Source: Planctomycetota bacterium (GTDB lineage Bacteria > Planctomycetota > UBA1135 > GCA-002686595). From it: a stretch of DNA of 64,000 nucleotides. The stretch is from assembly GCA_012959525.1 (NCBI GenBank), contig DUDB01000059.1, positions 426 through 64,425 of the forward strand. The letters run 5' to 3'. The position numbers and the translations under genes were made by a program. The notes beneath the pieces are model-generated. The model saw only the letters and a program-made list of their open reading frames with translations, had not been told where the DNA came from and did no database searches. Below, piece by piece: positions 1-9,274 of the stretch (position 1 is the stretch's first letter; each line of letters opens with the position of its first letter).

Positions 1-1341
1 GATGGCACTTGCCAGGTCGATCGCGCCACTGAAGGCCACGGGGAAGGGGGCCCCCACGGACCAACCGTCCTGGCCGTTCATCGCTACAAGCGGATCGGAA
101 CCATCCGAAGGATCCACGACGGGAATGCTCAGTGTCAAATCGGTAGTGTCCCCGAATAGCCAGTCGTTGGGCACCGGAATATCGTTATTTGTCGGCTTGT
201 AGATCGGGAACGGCCCCCCCAAAAAATCAAGCGAGACCGCATTGGAGACATAGGGTGCCCAGTTGTTCAGTTGGTCGCTGTACAAGAACTGGAACTTGCG
301 TACCTCCCCGACGGAGACGGAGCCGCCCAAGAAAGGGACCGTCATGTCTAGCGTAAGCTGTGCGGTGCCTGTCGTCCCCGCAGAGGCAGTCCCCAGGATA
401 ATTGGTCGCCCTACACACCACTCACCTTGAAGGCCCAGGTGTTTCAGGCGATGCCCCTCGGGAGCAGACATCATGAAGAGACCGCGCTTGATGGTTGGCA
501 AGCCCGTCACGGTGAGGGTCAATTCAGTGGGAACGCCGTTCTCTCGGCACCCCGAAACAGTAAGGACGGCTGGCTGGCCCGAAGAACTGGGGACTCCCGG
601 GCAAATGGAGACGCCAATCGAGTCACACCCGTCAGGAATGCCATTTCCATTACAGTCCGTGCTCGTCCCATTGATGACATCACATACGTCCAAAATGCCG
701 TTGCCATTGCAATCAAGGCCGGGATCATCAATCAGATCGCACTCATCGGGTCGCCCATTGCCGTCGCAGTCCGTGCTCGTCCCATTGATGACATCACAAA
801 CGTCCAGAATACCGTTGCCGTTACAGTCAGATGCTGTTCCTTGTGCAAGCTCCCAAACGTCCGGCACACCATTCCCGTCACAATCATCTGATACCAGTTC
901 GACCACACCCGGACGCTGAGGCAAGTAAGGTTCATCGAGCCACAGCCCCGAAGTGTCGTCCAACACCGCCCAGTCGGCCCCAAGGAAGTCATCCGGTTGA
1001 CCACTTGCCCAGAGTTCGAAAGACACAGAATCCCCGCTGACCCAACTGAAGACACCCTCCTGAGCCTGATCGGTGTACCCGATCCATACGGACTCCCCCT
1101 GTGCAAGATTGCTCAGAAGCCAATCGTTTTCGGATTGATTACGAACCGCCGTCAAGTAACCGCCCCAACCCTCTGCCTGGAGCTCCGCATCCGGCCAGCT
1201 CAAGGGCGAAGTCATTGCATACCAATTACCGTTTTGAGGATTCTCCAACCAGGTGACTTGAGCCTCACAATCGTCGGCCGCCAAAAGAACCGAGAGCACG
1301 AGCAGCGGTACTTGATTCAGGAGACGGAAGGACAATTTCAT
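1..1341 (-). CDS. Secreted C-type lectin-like protein with D-C-x-G-N-G repeats (3' end outside window)
   Basis: The reading frame is open from an ATG at 1341 down to base 1, so at least 447 codons are present and the C-terminus is missing. The N-terminus (residues 1-27) is a signal peptide ending near CEA. Residues 28-150 look like a C-type lectin domain: WIGYTDQAQEGVFSW at 86-100 and a WASGQPDD segment at 111-118 are typical. Residues 152-242 hold five calcium-loop-like repeats with the core D-C-(D/N)-G-N-G, as in thrombospondin type 3 or dockerin-like segments. The rest is an unassigned beta-rich region. The protein is probably exported and binds glycans or calcium at the surface; that role is inferred from domains only. 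Confidence 0.75.
   Translation of the reverse strand, partial: MKLSFRLLNQVPLLVLSVLLAADDCEAQVTWLENPQNGNWYAMTSPLSWPDAELQAEGWGGYLTAVRNQSENDWLLSNLAQGESVWIGYTDQAQEGVFSWVSGDSVSFELWASGQPDDFLGADWAVLDDTSGLWLDEPYLPQRPGVVELVSDDCDGNGVPDVWELAQGTASDCNGNGILDVCDVINGTSTDCDGNGRPDECDLIDDPGLDCNGNGILDVCDVINGTSTDCNGNGIPDGCDSIGVSICPGVPSSSGQPAVLTVSGCRENGVPTELTLTVTGLPTIKRGLFMMSAPEGHRLKHLGLQGEWCVGRPIILGTASAGTTGTAQLTLDMTVPFLGGSVSVGEVRKFQFLYSDQLNNWAPYVSNAVSLDFLGGPFPIYKPTNNDIPVPNDWLFGDTTDLTLSIPVVDPSDGSDPLVAMNGQDGWSVGAPFPVAFSGAIDLASAI
653..828 (-). repeat. Near-identical 62-base direct repeat inside the lectin gene
   Basis: Bases 653-714 and 767-828 are almost the same sequence, offset by exactly 114 bases (38 codons). 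Each copy encodes one D-C-N-G-N-G unit plus the linker VCDVINGTSTDC. The phase is kept, so this looks like a recent in-frame duplication within the calcium-loop array. Confidence 0.8.
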
Positions 1342-1640
1342 GCTGGCCTTGGAGGCTAAATAGGGAAGAGGTGCATATTCACAATTCGAACTGCAGAGTG
1401 CTTGGAATCAAAGTGAGACCCTAGCCTCAGCGCGGTCTCCACCCCCATGCTCGCATAACCATCCCCGACCGCAACACTAAATTGGGGCGTGCCTGTGCGG
1501 AGGCCGCACAACCTTCAACCAAACTCCCACCATTATGAGAATGCCCTCTCACGCCTGGCACTGACACGCCACCACTGCGGTCATGAGTGGTCACTCTCTC
1601 CCAAGTTGCTCGCCACGTTGCCCCATGGCAAGCTAGCACC

Positions 1641-2111
1641 ATGGCCAACATCGGACCCTTTGAAGTCAATGTCGGCGCCCGCGGCGGGCGCTGGCGGACT
1701 TGGCTGCTTGTCATCGTTGTGACACTGGCACTGACGGGTGTTCTCAACCTCGAACCCGCATGGGCCAGCTCACTCAAGAAGGCCATCAAGAAGAGCCCGG
1801 AGCAGGCGATCTCCCTCGCGGACCACGCGCAGTTCGATTGGGACAGGGTGCACATCTTTGGTCCCTACTCGGACCGGGACATCGTCGATGGAGAGCTGGA
1901 AGCTGGCACCTGGGCGGGGCTGGATACCGAGATCGAGCTGTCCGACAGCGTGGTGCTGTTAGTGTTTCGTGATGGGCAGGAGGTCGTCGAGAGCCATGAC
2001 TTCCGCCGCAGCCACGGCGACCTCACGACCTGCCTGGCACCGGAGGGACTGACACCGCAACAGGCACGGTTCGCGGTCAAGAATGGCGGGTTGGTCCTGG
2101 CAGCAGAGTGA
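1641..2111 (+). CDS. Small hypothetical membrane-anchored or exported protein
   Basis: ATG at 1641 gives a 156-residue protein. A longer frame from 1587 exists, but its first 18 residues look non-coding. Residues 18-40 form one hydrophobic segment (WLLVIVVTLALTGVLNL) that is an anchor or an uncleaved signal, and EPAWASS follows as a possible cleavage site. The soluble part contains WDRVHIFGPYSDRDIVDG, an arrangement I have seen in small planctomycete lipoproteins and exported proteins, but I cannot name a function. No enzyme motif is visible. The 299 bases upstream, back to the divergent lectin gene, carry no other gene I can support. Confidence 0.55.
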   Translation: MANIGPFEVNVGARGGRWRTWLLVIVVTLALTGVLNLEPAWASSLKKAIKKSPEQAISLADHAQFDWDRVHIFGPYSDRDIVDGELEAGTWAGLDTEIELSDSVVLLVFRDGQEVVESHDFRRSHGDLTTCLAPEGLTPQQARFAVKNGGLVLAAE

Positions 2112-2174
2112 ACTTGGCAGCGTGCCGCCCAGACACTCGACGTATCAGACGCACCAGCAAGTAGACTGCCCTCC

Positions 2175-2669
2175 ATGGCCAAGACCCCCGCGCCCCTGCC
2201 TGATGGCTACCCCGACGACCTGCCAGCGGTAGAACTGCGGGAGTGGACGCGGGAGAACTACGCCATGGCCTTCGGCCTGAAGCTGGGCGAAGGACAGACG
2301 GAATTCGTGGCGGAGAATACAGCCTCCCTCGCCCAGGCCCACTTCCACGAGGAAGCCCGCCCGCTGGGACTATTTGCCGGGGATCTGGCGGTGGGCTTCG
2401 TCATGTTGAGTGTCGAGGACGTCCACAAAGGCGTGGTCTGGATCTGGCGCTTCATGATCGGCGCCCAGCACCAGCGCAAGGGGTTCGGACAACAGGCGGT
2501 CGGCGCCATCCTCAAACACGCGCAGGGGATGGAGGGAGTCGATACCGTCAAGCTCTGCCACGTCGACAAACCCGGACACCCCGGTCCGTTCTACGAGTCC
2601 CTGGGATTCAGCTACACGGGCGAGAACGAAGAAGGTGAGCTAGTCATGAGCCAGTCCCTGGACTCCTAG
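2175..2669 (+). CDS. GNAT-family N-acetyltransferase (BltD/diamine acetyltransferase-like)
   Basis: This 164-residue protein has the GNAT fold signature: the acetyl-CoA pyrophosphate-binding segment QRKGFGQQAVG (about residues 96-106), preceded by a strand ending in WRFMIG and followed by YESLGFSYTGE near the C-terminus. The length, the WRFMI segment and the YESLGF ending resemble the BltD/PaiA type that acetylates polyamines, but substrate cannot be read from sequence. The start at ATG 2175 follows a 63-base gap. It is convergent with the sulfatase gene, with only 12 bases between the stops. Confidence 0.8.
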   Translation: MAKTPAPLPDGYPDDLPAVELREWTRENYAMAFGLKLGEGQTEFVAENTASLAQAHFHEEARPLGLFAGDLAVGFVMLSVEDVHKGVVWIWRFMIGAQHQRKGFGQQAVGAILKHAQGMEGVDTVKLCHVDKPGHPGPFYESLGFSYTGENEEGELVMSQSLDS

Positions 2670-2681
2670 TAGCGCGGCCCC

Positions 2682-4091
2682 CTACCCGTCGAGCAACGGA
2701 TCGGCCTGCCGTTCCAAGAACGCGTCCAGCTGACGACGGAGGTCCTCCAACTCGCTCGAGGCCTCGGGCTTGCCGGCCAGGTTGGTCAACTCCCACGGAT
2801 CGTCGGCGAGATTGAAGAGCTCCTCGGGCGGTCGGCGCTCCAGGTTGGCCACGCGCTGCGCCAGATCGGAATCGGTCTGCGCCTCGGCCTTGATCGCTCC
2901 CCACGAAGCCGAGGTCATCATGACCGCGTTCTTGAACACCGCATCGGGGCGGTAGTTGCGAATGTACTTCCAGTCGCCCACCCGGATCGAACGGCTGGGG
3001 ACCATCGGCTCCTGACGGTGATGGGTGTGCGAGCCGAACACCGCCGCATGGTGCTCGTCGGTCTCCCCGCGCAGGACCCGAGCCAGGGAGCGGCCGTCCA
3101 TGGCCTCCGGCACGGGCGCCCCGGCAAGCTCCAGCAGGGTCGGCAACAGATCCGCCAGGCTCGTCAGGGCCGGGGTCGCACCGCCCGCTGCAATCGTCCC
3201 CGGCCAGCGGGCCACGAGCGAGACCCGGATGCCCGCCTCGTAGAGAGTGGTCTTGGCGAAGGGGAACGGAATGCCGTGGTCGGTGGTGTGCACCACGAGG
3301 AGCTCCTCGGCCGGCACCCGCTCGTCCAACACCTCGAGCATCAGCCCCACCGTCACGTCCAGCCGTCGCAGGGAATCGTGGAAACGCGCGAACTCCTGCC
3401 GCACGGCAGGCAGGTCGGGCAGGAATCCGGGCAGGGTCACCCGGGCCGGATCGTGGGGCGGCTCGGGACCCTCCGACCTGCCCGTGGGCGCGCCATCGGT
3501 GGGGAAAGGGTAGTGGGCATCGCGCAGGTTCACCACGAGACAGAAGGGGCGCGGGTCGTCGACGGACAGGAACGCCTCCAGCTGCTCCACGTACCAGTCC
3601 ACCGAACGCGCGCCCGGGTGGGCGGGCAGGTTGCGCGCGAAGAAGTCAAACTTGAAGCGCTCGAGCGGCTTGCCTCCGAGCTTGCCGATCAGGCCCGTGC
3701 GGTAGCCGGCGGGGCCCAGGAGATCCCCCCAGATGGAAACGCCCTCGCGGATCGGACCGAACCCGTCGCAGCCGTTGCCGGCCGGGAAGCGCCCCGTGTA
3801 GAGCGCCGCGCGAGATGGCGTGCAGACCGCGGTAACCGCATAGGCCCCGTCGAAACGCAGGCCCTCGCTGGCCAGACGATCCAGATGGGGCGTCGTGACC
3901 GAGGACTGGCCGTAGGCCCCCATGAACAGGCCCTGGTCATCGGCCACGAAGAGCACCACGCTCGGTGGGCCCACAGGATCAACCGGACCCCGAACGCAAG
4001 CCGTGCAGACAAGAGCAAGGCCAAGGGGAAGGAGGTAGGAAGTACCCACGCACTGCACCCTACTCCAAGCGGGCCACGGAATCCGGGGCAT
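2682..4091 (-). CDS. Type I (formylglycine) sulfatase, exported
   Basis: A hydrolase of sulfate esters in the alkaline-phosphatase superfamily, 469 residues from ATG 4091; the frame is open farther upstream but the extra residues would overlap the neighbouring gene and look non-coding. The signature CTPSRAALYTGR lies at residues 90-101, so Cys90 is the residue converted to formylglycine. Asp51-Asp52 (ADDQG) are metal ligands, and HTTDHGIPF supplies the later Asp-His pair. A hydrophobic leader with cysteines at about 29 and 32 suggests export, possibly as a lipoprotein. It sits 38 bases downstream of an SGNH hydrolase on the same strand, and an arylsulfotransferase-like gene is close by, so the group may act on sulfated glycans or lipids (inference). 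Confidence 0.88.
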   Translation of the reverse strand: MPRIPWPAWSRVQCVGTSYLLPLGLALVCTACVRGPVDPVGPPSVVLFVADDQGLFMGAYGQSSVTTPHLDRLASEGLRFDGAYAVTAVCTPSRAALYTGRFPAGNGCDGFGPIREGVSIWGDLLGPAGYRTGLIGKLGGKPLERFKFDFFARNLPAHPGARSVDWYVEQLEAFLSVDDPRPFCLVVNLRDAHYPFPTDGAPTGRSEGPEPPHDPARVTLPGFLPDLPAVRQEFARFHDSLRRLDVTVGLMLEVLDERVPAEELLVVHTTDHGIPFPFAKTTLYEAGIRVSLVARWPGTIAAGGATPALTSLADLLPTLLELAGAPVPEAMDGRSLARVLRGETDEHHAAVFGSHTHHRQEPMVPSRSIRVGDWKYIRNYRPDAVFKNAVMMTSASWGAIKAEAQTDSDLAQRVANLERRPPEELFNLADDPWELTNLAGKPEASSELEDLRRQLDAFLERQADPLLDG

Positions 4092-4129
4092 TCTCGAACT
4101 GCAGCGCCCGATCCTGAGCACTGGACAAC

Positions 4130-5353
4130 TCAGCGCGGCTCGTCGGTGGACCCGTAGAAAACCGTGTGGATCCGTTCCGCCACAAGAGCGTGCCCGCGCA
4201 CGTTCAGGTGCAGCTCGGTGCTCCAATAGAGCCGCTCGGGATGAGACGCAAAGGTCGGGCGCAGATCCAGGGTGGCCACCCCCGCGGCCTCCAGGGCTGC
4301 GAGCGTGTCGTCGGCCAACTCCCGGCAGATGTCGAGCCCTCTCGGCTCCGACTTGATCTTGACCATGGCCTGCTCGAGAGGAGCGCGAAAGTGTTCAGGC
4401 TGCCCCACAGAGGGAGGAGGCAGATAGACAAACAGAAAACGCGCTCCACGCTCCCGGCACTGCCGATCGAGCTCCAGCCCGCAAGCGATGGTCAGACGCA
4501 CGGCGTCCCGGCCCGCCTCCGGGTACTTCAAGAAGGTCAGCGCTTGGTGGATCTCCTGGCCGAGCATCGCCGTGCCGTGGTTGCCGTCGTTGCGCAGGGG
4601 CGTGATGAACTCCGGTGAAACGGGTGGCCCACCCCGGATCCGGTAGATGTAACGCCAGGGCCCAAGGGAGTCCCGAAAGTCGTTGCCGCCATAGAACACG
4701 AGGACCACGTCCTGGGGTTTGAGGTGGCCGTAGGCCGTGAGGGTTCCCAAATAGTTGGCGCCCCCATAGCCGCTGATGGCGAGATTCCAGACTTCCACAC
4801 TCTTCCCCGGTTGATCCCCTCGCAGGCGCGCCTCCAACTGGTTGGCCACGGTCTCGGAGTTGGAGCAGACACCCTCCGCATGAGAATCCCCCATGACGAG
4901 TACGCACTGGTCAACGGGCGTCTCGCTCGGGCTCTCGTCCTCCCGGATCCCCAGGGAGTTCGTGCGGCGCAAAAACTCACCTTCAGGGTGCTCGGCGAAT
5001 TTGCGCGGCCAGCGCTTGTCGGGAATCAGGGTGTAGTGGACCCCCGGCATCTTGTTCACCTTCTTCCTCTTGAGTTGGGGAAAGAGGATGAGGAGGTCCT
5101 TGTGGGTCAGGTCCTCATTCAAGCGGCGCGCAAAGTCGCGCCCGAGCTCTGCGGGACTCTCGAATGAAACAGCCTCCTCGCCCGATTGACCGCGGGCCTC
5201 CAGCGCGGCCCGGAACTCCGATCCATCGTCCACGAATTCGATGGTGGACGCCTCCTCTCTCACATTCTCCAGGTACCACCAGGCACCGGCTCCCGCCACG
5301 AGGGCGGAGAGGGCTGCCACGCCAAGGCGTTGTGCGAGGTTGGGGGCGGACAT
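4130..5353 (-). CDS. Membrane-anchored SGNH/GDSL hydrolase
   Basis: The 407-residue product begins with an N-terminal hydrophobic anchor (about residues 10-27). Block I is VMGDSHAEG with the nucleophile Ser157; the oxyanion Gly is in GYGGANYLG; block III is VFYGGNDF; the C-terminal block is STELHLNVRGH, where Glu replaces the usual Asp of the D-x-x-H pair although the His is kept. These residues define an SGNH esterase or acyltransferase-like enzyme working outside the membrane. The substrate is unknown. It probably shares a transcript with the sulfatase downstream and is divergent from the arylsulfotransferase gene across a 141-base gap that must hold both promoters. Confidence 0.8.
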   Translation of the reverse strand: MSAPNLAQRLGVAALSALVAGAGAWWYLENVREEASTIEFVDDGSEFRAALEARGQSGEEAVSFESPAELGRDFARRLNEDLTHKDLLILFPQLKRKKVNKMPGVHYTLIPDKRWPRKFAEHPEGEFLRRTNSLGIREDESPSETPVDQCVLVMGDSHAEGVCSNSETVANQLEARLRGDQPGKSVEVWNLAISGYGGANYLGTLTAYGHLKPQDVVLVFYGGNDFRDSLGPWRYIYRIRGGPPVSPEFITPLRNDGNHGTAMLGQEIHQALTFLKYPEAGRDAVRLTIACGLELDRQCRERGARFLFVYLPPPSVGQPEHFRAPLEQAMVKIKSEPRGLDICRELADDTLAALEAAGVATLDLRPTFASHPERLYWSTELHLNVRGHALVAERIHTVFYGSTDEPR

Positions 5354-5494
5354 GGAACGAGGGATCTGGCAGGCGAGGGAGCGTGGCGTGCCACCTGCGC
5401 TAGGTTCACCCTACCTCAGGCCGGCATGGGAATCCGTGGCATTCTCGGGCGGGCAATCGTCCCGGCACCCCTGGTGACACGGTAGAGTGAATTC

Positions 5495-6823
5495 ATGTGG
5501 TCCCAACCCCACTTGCCCGCCAACGTCGCTCTACTCGCCGCCCTGGCCCTTTGCTTCGGGTGTGGTGGGAATGAAGCCAGAGGCACCTCCGACCCGCTGC
5601 CCAAGCGCGGTGGGCCCGGTGAGGGGCGCTGGCACACCTACCGCACCCATCGCTTCGACGAGGGCCTGACGGAAGAACAGCGGGAGGAGATCGAGGCCCT
5701 GGAGGGCCTCGGGTACGCCGACGGCAAGCACGCCACCGATGTGCCGCGGGGGGTCACACGCCCCATCCCCGAGAGCACCGCGCCCGGCCTGAACCTCGTC
5801 AACTCGGCCCACGCCGCCCAGGCCCAGCTCATGGACATGCAGGGCAAGGTCCTGCACACCTGGGCACTGCCCTTCGATGCGGCCTTCCCCAACTTCCCCG
5901 GCAAGCACAACCACCGCTCCTTCTGGCGACGAACCCATCTGTTCGACAATGGTGACCTGCTCGCCATCTTCGAGGGTCTGGGGATCATCAAGATCGACAA
6001 GGACTCCAGGTTGATGTGGGCCAGCACCGAACGCGCGCACCACGACATGGCTCCCCTGCCGGACGGACGTGTCTGGGTCCTGACGCGCGAAGCGCACGTG
6101 ATTGCGCGACTGCACAAGCGCCGCCCAGTGCTTGAGGACTTTCTCGTCCTGCTCGATGCACGAGGCAAGCAGGTGCAGCGCATCTCCGTGGTGGAAGCCC
6201 TGGAGAACTCCCCGTACAGCGACATGTGGGACCGCAAGATCTGGCGCGAGGGCATCCTGCTGCACACCAACTCCGTCGAACTGCTGGACGGCTCCCTGGC
6301 CGACGCGAACCCGGCCTTTAAGGCCGGGAACCTCCTGGTCTCCATGCGCATGCCTCACATGGTCGCGGTACTCGATCCAGGGCAGGAGAAGATCGTCTGG
6401 GCCCACACGGGGTCCTACCGCTTCCAACATGACCCCTCGGTTCTGGAAAACGGCCGCATCCTGGTCTTTGACAACAATCCGCCGCTGGAAGCATCCGCCA
6501 TCGTGGAAATCAACCCGACCAGCGGTGAAGAAACGCTGGTCTATCGCGGCCCCGAGTCCGATCCCTTCTATTCCGAGACCTGCGGATTGGCCCAGCGCCT
6601 GCCCAACGGCAACACCCTGATCACCGAGTCCGACTACGGCCGCGCCCTGGAGGTCACCCCAGAGGGGGAGACCGTCTGGGAGTTCTACAGCCCCTTCAGC
6701 GCCGGTGAGAACGACGAGTACATCGCCACCCTGATGGAGGTGGTGCGCCTGCCGGGAGACTCCCCGCCGAACTGGCTGAAGAATCCGGGCGAGATGCCAG
6801 GGAAGGGCTCCGAAGGCCGATAA
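5495..6823 (+). CDS. Arylsulfotransferase (ASST)-like lipoprotein
   Basis: The 442-residue protein has a short hydrophobic leader ending in CFGCGG, a likely lipobox with Cys22 or so. Beyond it the sequence follows the ASST-type beta-propeller: repeated blade segments such as GKVLHTWALPF, LFDNGDLLAIFEG, HHDMAPLPDGRVWVL, GNLLVSMRMPHMVAVLD and LPNGNTLITESDYGRALEV. The histidines in HNHR, AHHDM and FQHDPS are placed where the family carries catalytic and substrate-binding His. Bacterial ASSTs move sulfate between aryl groups in the periplasm, but many planctomycete homologues may simply be propeller proteins. Adjacent to a sulfatase on the divergent strand. Confidence 0.7.
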   Translation: MWSQPHLPANVALLAALALCFGCGGNEARGTSDPLPKRGGPGEGRWHTYRTHRFDEGLTEEQREEIEALEGLGYADGKHATDVPRGVTRPIPESTAPGLNLVNSAHAAQAQLMDMQGKVLHTWALPFDAAFPNFPGKHNHRSFWRRTHLFDNGDLLAIFEGLGIIKIDKDSRLMWASTERAHHDMAPLPDGRVWVLTREAHVIARLHKRRPVLEDFLVLLDARGKQVQRISVVEALENSPYSDMWDRKIWREGILLHTNSVELLDGSLADANPAFKAGNLLVSMRMPHMVAVLDPGQEKIVWAHTGSYRFQHDPSVLENGRILVFDNNPPLEASAIVEINPTSGEETLVYRGPESDPFYSETCGLAQRLPNGNTLITESDYGRALEVTPEGETVWEFYSPFSAGENDEYIATLMEVVRLPGDSPPNWLKNPGEMPGKGSEGR

Positions 6824-6869
6824 GGGAACGTACGCCAGCGCCCCCCTCTCCCTCTCCACCCGCCTCCCC

Positions 6870-8411
6870 GTGCCCTCTACCTCACCCGACCAAGCCCCCG
6901 ACCCAACCTGGACGCGCCTGACCCTCGCGGCCATCGTTCTGGGCGCGCTGTGCGTATCGGTGTGCGTCCTGGGCCAGACCCAGTGGATCGACGACTCGTT
7001 CATCTCCTTCCGCTATGCGCGCCACCTGTTCGAGGGCCACGGCCTGGTCTTCAACCCCGGCGACCCCGTGGAGGGCTACACCAACTTCCTCTGGTGCATC
7101 GTCGCGTGGCTGGGCCTCAAGCTGAACGTCGAACCGATCGTCTTCACCCAGGGCGTGAGCCTTGTGGCCCAGGCCCTGACCCTGGTACTCGTCTACCGCT
7201 TGGGCCGCGCGTCTCTGGGCAGCGCAGCCAAGGCCCTGGTCGCCCCGGCCCTTCTGGCACTGCAGATCGCCTTCGTCGCGTACCCGATGACGGGCATGGA
7301 GAGCACGGCCTTCTCATTCTTCGCCACGCTCTCGTTCTATCTTCTGCACCAGCAGGCCCAAGATAGGACCGGCGGTCGAGTGCTCTTGGTGTTCAGCTTG
7401 TTGGCACTCTCCCTCACGCGCTTCGATGGGTTCATCCTGGCGGGCATCCTCGCGGGCTTTCCCCTGTTCGTGAAGCGCGGCTGGCGCGGGCTGCTCGTGC
7501 CCCTCGTCGCGGTGGCCGTCGGACTGCTGGCGTACAACGCCTGGCGCCTGTCCACCTACCCCACGGCGCTCCCCAACTCGTTCCATGCCAAGATCCACTT
7601 CTCCCCATTCCGCATCCGTAAGGGGCTGAGCTACGTATGGGAGTTCTTCGAGAACCGCGCCCTACTCCTGGCCTTGTGCATGATGCCCTTGGCCCTGAGT
7701 CGGATTTCCAACCTAGGGCGCTATCTCTTCTGGGCCGTTGGCATCCAGCTGGCCTACGTCGGGTTCGTGGGTGGCGATTGGATGCCCAACCATCGGTTCC
7801 TCTACCACGTCCTCCCACTGGTGATTTTGCTGGCCCAGGAAGGCACCTGGAACCTGTGGGGCCACCTGGAGCCCCACCTGGCCTTTAAGCGCAGGGCCAG
7901 CGTCCTCCTATTGGCCATCCTGCTGGGTTCTGCGGCCCTGACCCTCTACGAGGACGTGCGCGCGGGAATCCTGCCGGACCAACAGTTCTTCGATCACCAC
8001 GAGGCGCAGGTCATCGGCGAGGCTTTGAATGACCTGCTGCCCGAGGGCTCGGTGATCGCTCTGGAGTGGGGTGGCATCATCCCCTACTACACACGGCACG
8101 AAGTGCTCGACACCTACGGCATCACCGACCGTGAGATCAGCGGCGGGGACTTCCCTAGCTCCATCTGGGGCCGGCAGGTGAGCCCCGAGTACGTGGCCAG
8201 CCGTGGTCCCGACCTGGTGGCGCCCTGCGCGAGGATCTTCCCCACCGAGAGAGCCGCCCTGCGCAGCACCCGGGGCAAAGCACCCTGCAACTATCGCTAC
8301 TACATGCAGATGAACAATCCATCCATGGGATACGTGTTGAAGATCCTGCGCTTGGGTGAAGGACAGTACTGGCCCGCCATCGTGAAGGCCGACGGTCCAC
8401 TGGCCAAGTAG
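6870..8411 (+). CDS. Polytopic membrane glycosyltransferase (arabinofuranosyl/mannosyltransferase-like, GT-C fold)
   Basis: Starts at a GTG (6870) and encodes 513 residues with about nine or more hydrophobic helices. The first extramembrane loop holds WIDDSFISFRYARH and a following GDPVEGYTNFLW segment; the DD pair after the first helix is the typical GT-C catalytic or metal-binding motif, and this arrangement is seen in planctomycete proteins related to mycobacterial AftB-type arabinofuranosyltransferases. It likely adds a sugar from a polyprenyl-phosphate donor on the outer face of the membrane. The C-terminal quarter is soluble and carries GGIIPYY and NYRYYMQMNN. It lies 46 bases after the ASST-like gene, so the two could be co-transcribed. 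Confidence 0.7.
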   Translation: MPSTSPDQAPDPTWTRLTLAAIVLGALCVSVCVLGQTQWIDDSFISFRYARHLFEGHGLVFNPGDPVEGYTNFLWCIVAWLGLKLNVEPIVFTQGVSLVAQALTLVLVYRLGRASLGSAAKALVAPALLALQIAFVAYPMTGMESTAFSFFATLSFYLLHQQAQDRTGGRVLLVFSLLALSLTRFDGFILAGILAGFPLFVKRGWRGLLVPLVAVAVGLLAYNAWRLSTYPTALPNSFHAKIHFSPFRIRKGLSYVWEFFENRALLLALCMMPLALSRISNLGRYLFWAVGIQLAYVGFVGGDWMPNHRFLYHVLPLVILLAQEGTWNLWGHLEPHLAFKRRASVLLLAILLGSAALTLYEDVRAGILPDQQFFDHHEAQVIGEALNDLLPEGSVIALEWGGIIPYYTRHEVLDTYGITDREISGGDFPSSIWGRQVSPEYVASRGPDLVAPCARIFPTERAALRSTRGKAPCNYRYYMQMNNPSMGYVLKILRLGEGQYWPAIVKADGPLAK

Positions 8412-8439
8412 CTGCTCCGCCGAGTAGGGTGGGGAGGCC

Positions 8440-9111
8440 ATGACGACCCAACTGCTGGACTGTGTCGAAGTAGAGCCAGAGGCCGAAGCCAACGCCGCCA
8501 TCATCTGGTTGCACGGGCTAGGAGCCAATGGCCACGACTTCCCCCCCATCGTGCCAGAGCTCGGCCTGCCAGAGGGTCATGGGATACGCTTCGTGTTTCC
8601 CCATGCCGCGCAGATACCCGTGACCGTCAACGGTGGCATGGTGATGCCCGCCTGGTACGACATCCTCGGCATGGACTTCGAGAGACGCGTGGACGAGGAA
8701 GGGGTGCGGGCGTCAGCTGAGCGCATCGGACTCCTGATGGATCGCGAGCGCGGGCGGGGCATTCCGTCGAACCGCATTCTGCTGGCCGGGTTCTCCCAGG
8801 GTGGCGCCATCGCCCTGCACGTGGGGCTGCGTGCAGAGGAAGCGCTGGCGGGCATCGTGGCTCTCTCCACCTACATCGCGTGCGATGCCAACCTGGAGGA
8901 GGAGCGCAGCCCAGCCAACCACGGGATTCCAATCTTCCAGGCCCACGGCAGCATGGATCCCATGGTGCCCATGGCCCTCGGTCAGGCGGCTCGGGAGCGT
9001 CTGGAGGGGTTGGGATACGGCGTCGAGTGGCACGAGTATCCGATGCAGCACGAGGTCTGCCTGGAGGAGATCCAGGCGCTGGGTGCCTGGCTACGGGAGC
9101 GCCTGGCCTAG
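8440..9111 (+). CDS. Carboxylesterase / phospholipase of the alpha/beta-hydrolase fold (EstB/YpfH type)
   Basis: A 223-residue cytoplasmic esterase. The oxyanion segment is WLHGLGANGHDF (residues 23-34); the nucleophile elbow GFSQGG places Ser119; Asp173 lies in AHGSMDPMVP and His204 in PMQHEVCLEE, so the Ser-Asp-His triad is complete. The size and the three motifs match the small carboxylesterase family that includes Pseudomonas EstB and human acyl-protein thioesterase. It hydrolyses short acyl esters or thioesters; the natural substrate is not evident. It follows the glycosyltransferase gene by 28 bases. Confidence 0.87.
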   Translation: MTTQLLDCVEVEPEAEANAAIIWLHGLGANGHDFPPIVPELGLPEGHGIRFVFPHAAQIPVTVNGGMVMPAWYDILGMDFERRVDEEGVRASAERIGLLMDRERGRGIPSNRILLAGFSQGGAIALHVGLRAEEALAGIVALSTYIACDANLEEERSPANHGIPIFQAHGSMDPMVPMALGQAARERLEGLGYGVEWHEYPMQHEVCLEEIQALGAWLRERLA

Positions 9112-9274
9112 GGGCCTCCGCTGGCCCGTCGCCTGGCCATCCGCTGGGCCCGGATTCCTGCCCACTTTTGCCCATGGACATTGGACGCCGTCCACTGGGA
9201 GGCCTATAACGCCCTTCGTCGATTTCAGGAAAACCTGAACTCCGTGGCGCACCCCTCCGTCCCGCCCCCATCGC

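Noticed and set aside
1357-1384. Possible promoter for the lectin gene (TTGTGA and TATTTA with 16-base spacing on the minus strand)
   Set aside because: Only 4 of 6 and 3 of 6 matches to the consensus boxes; not better than chance for this region.
5531-7003. 490-codon open frame antisense to the arylsulfotransferase-like gene
   Set aside because: Low-complexity Gly/Val/Arg/Gln-rich translation without motifs, while the plus strand gives a recognisable propeller lipoprotein.
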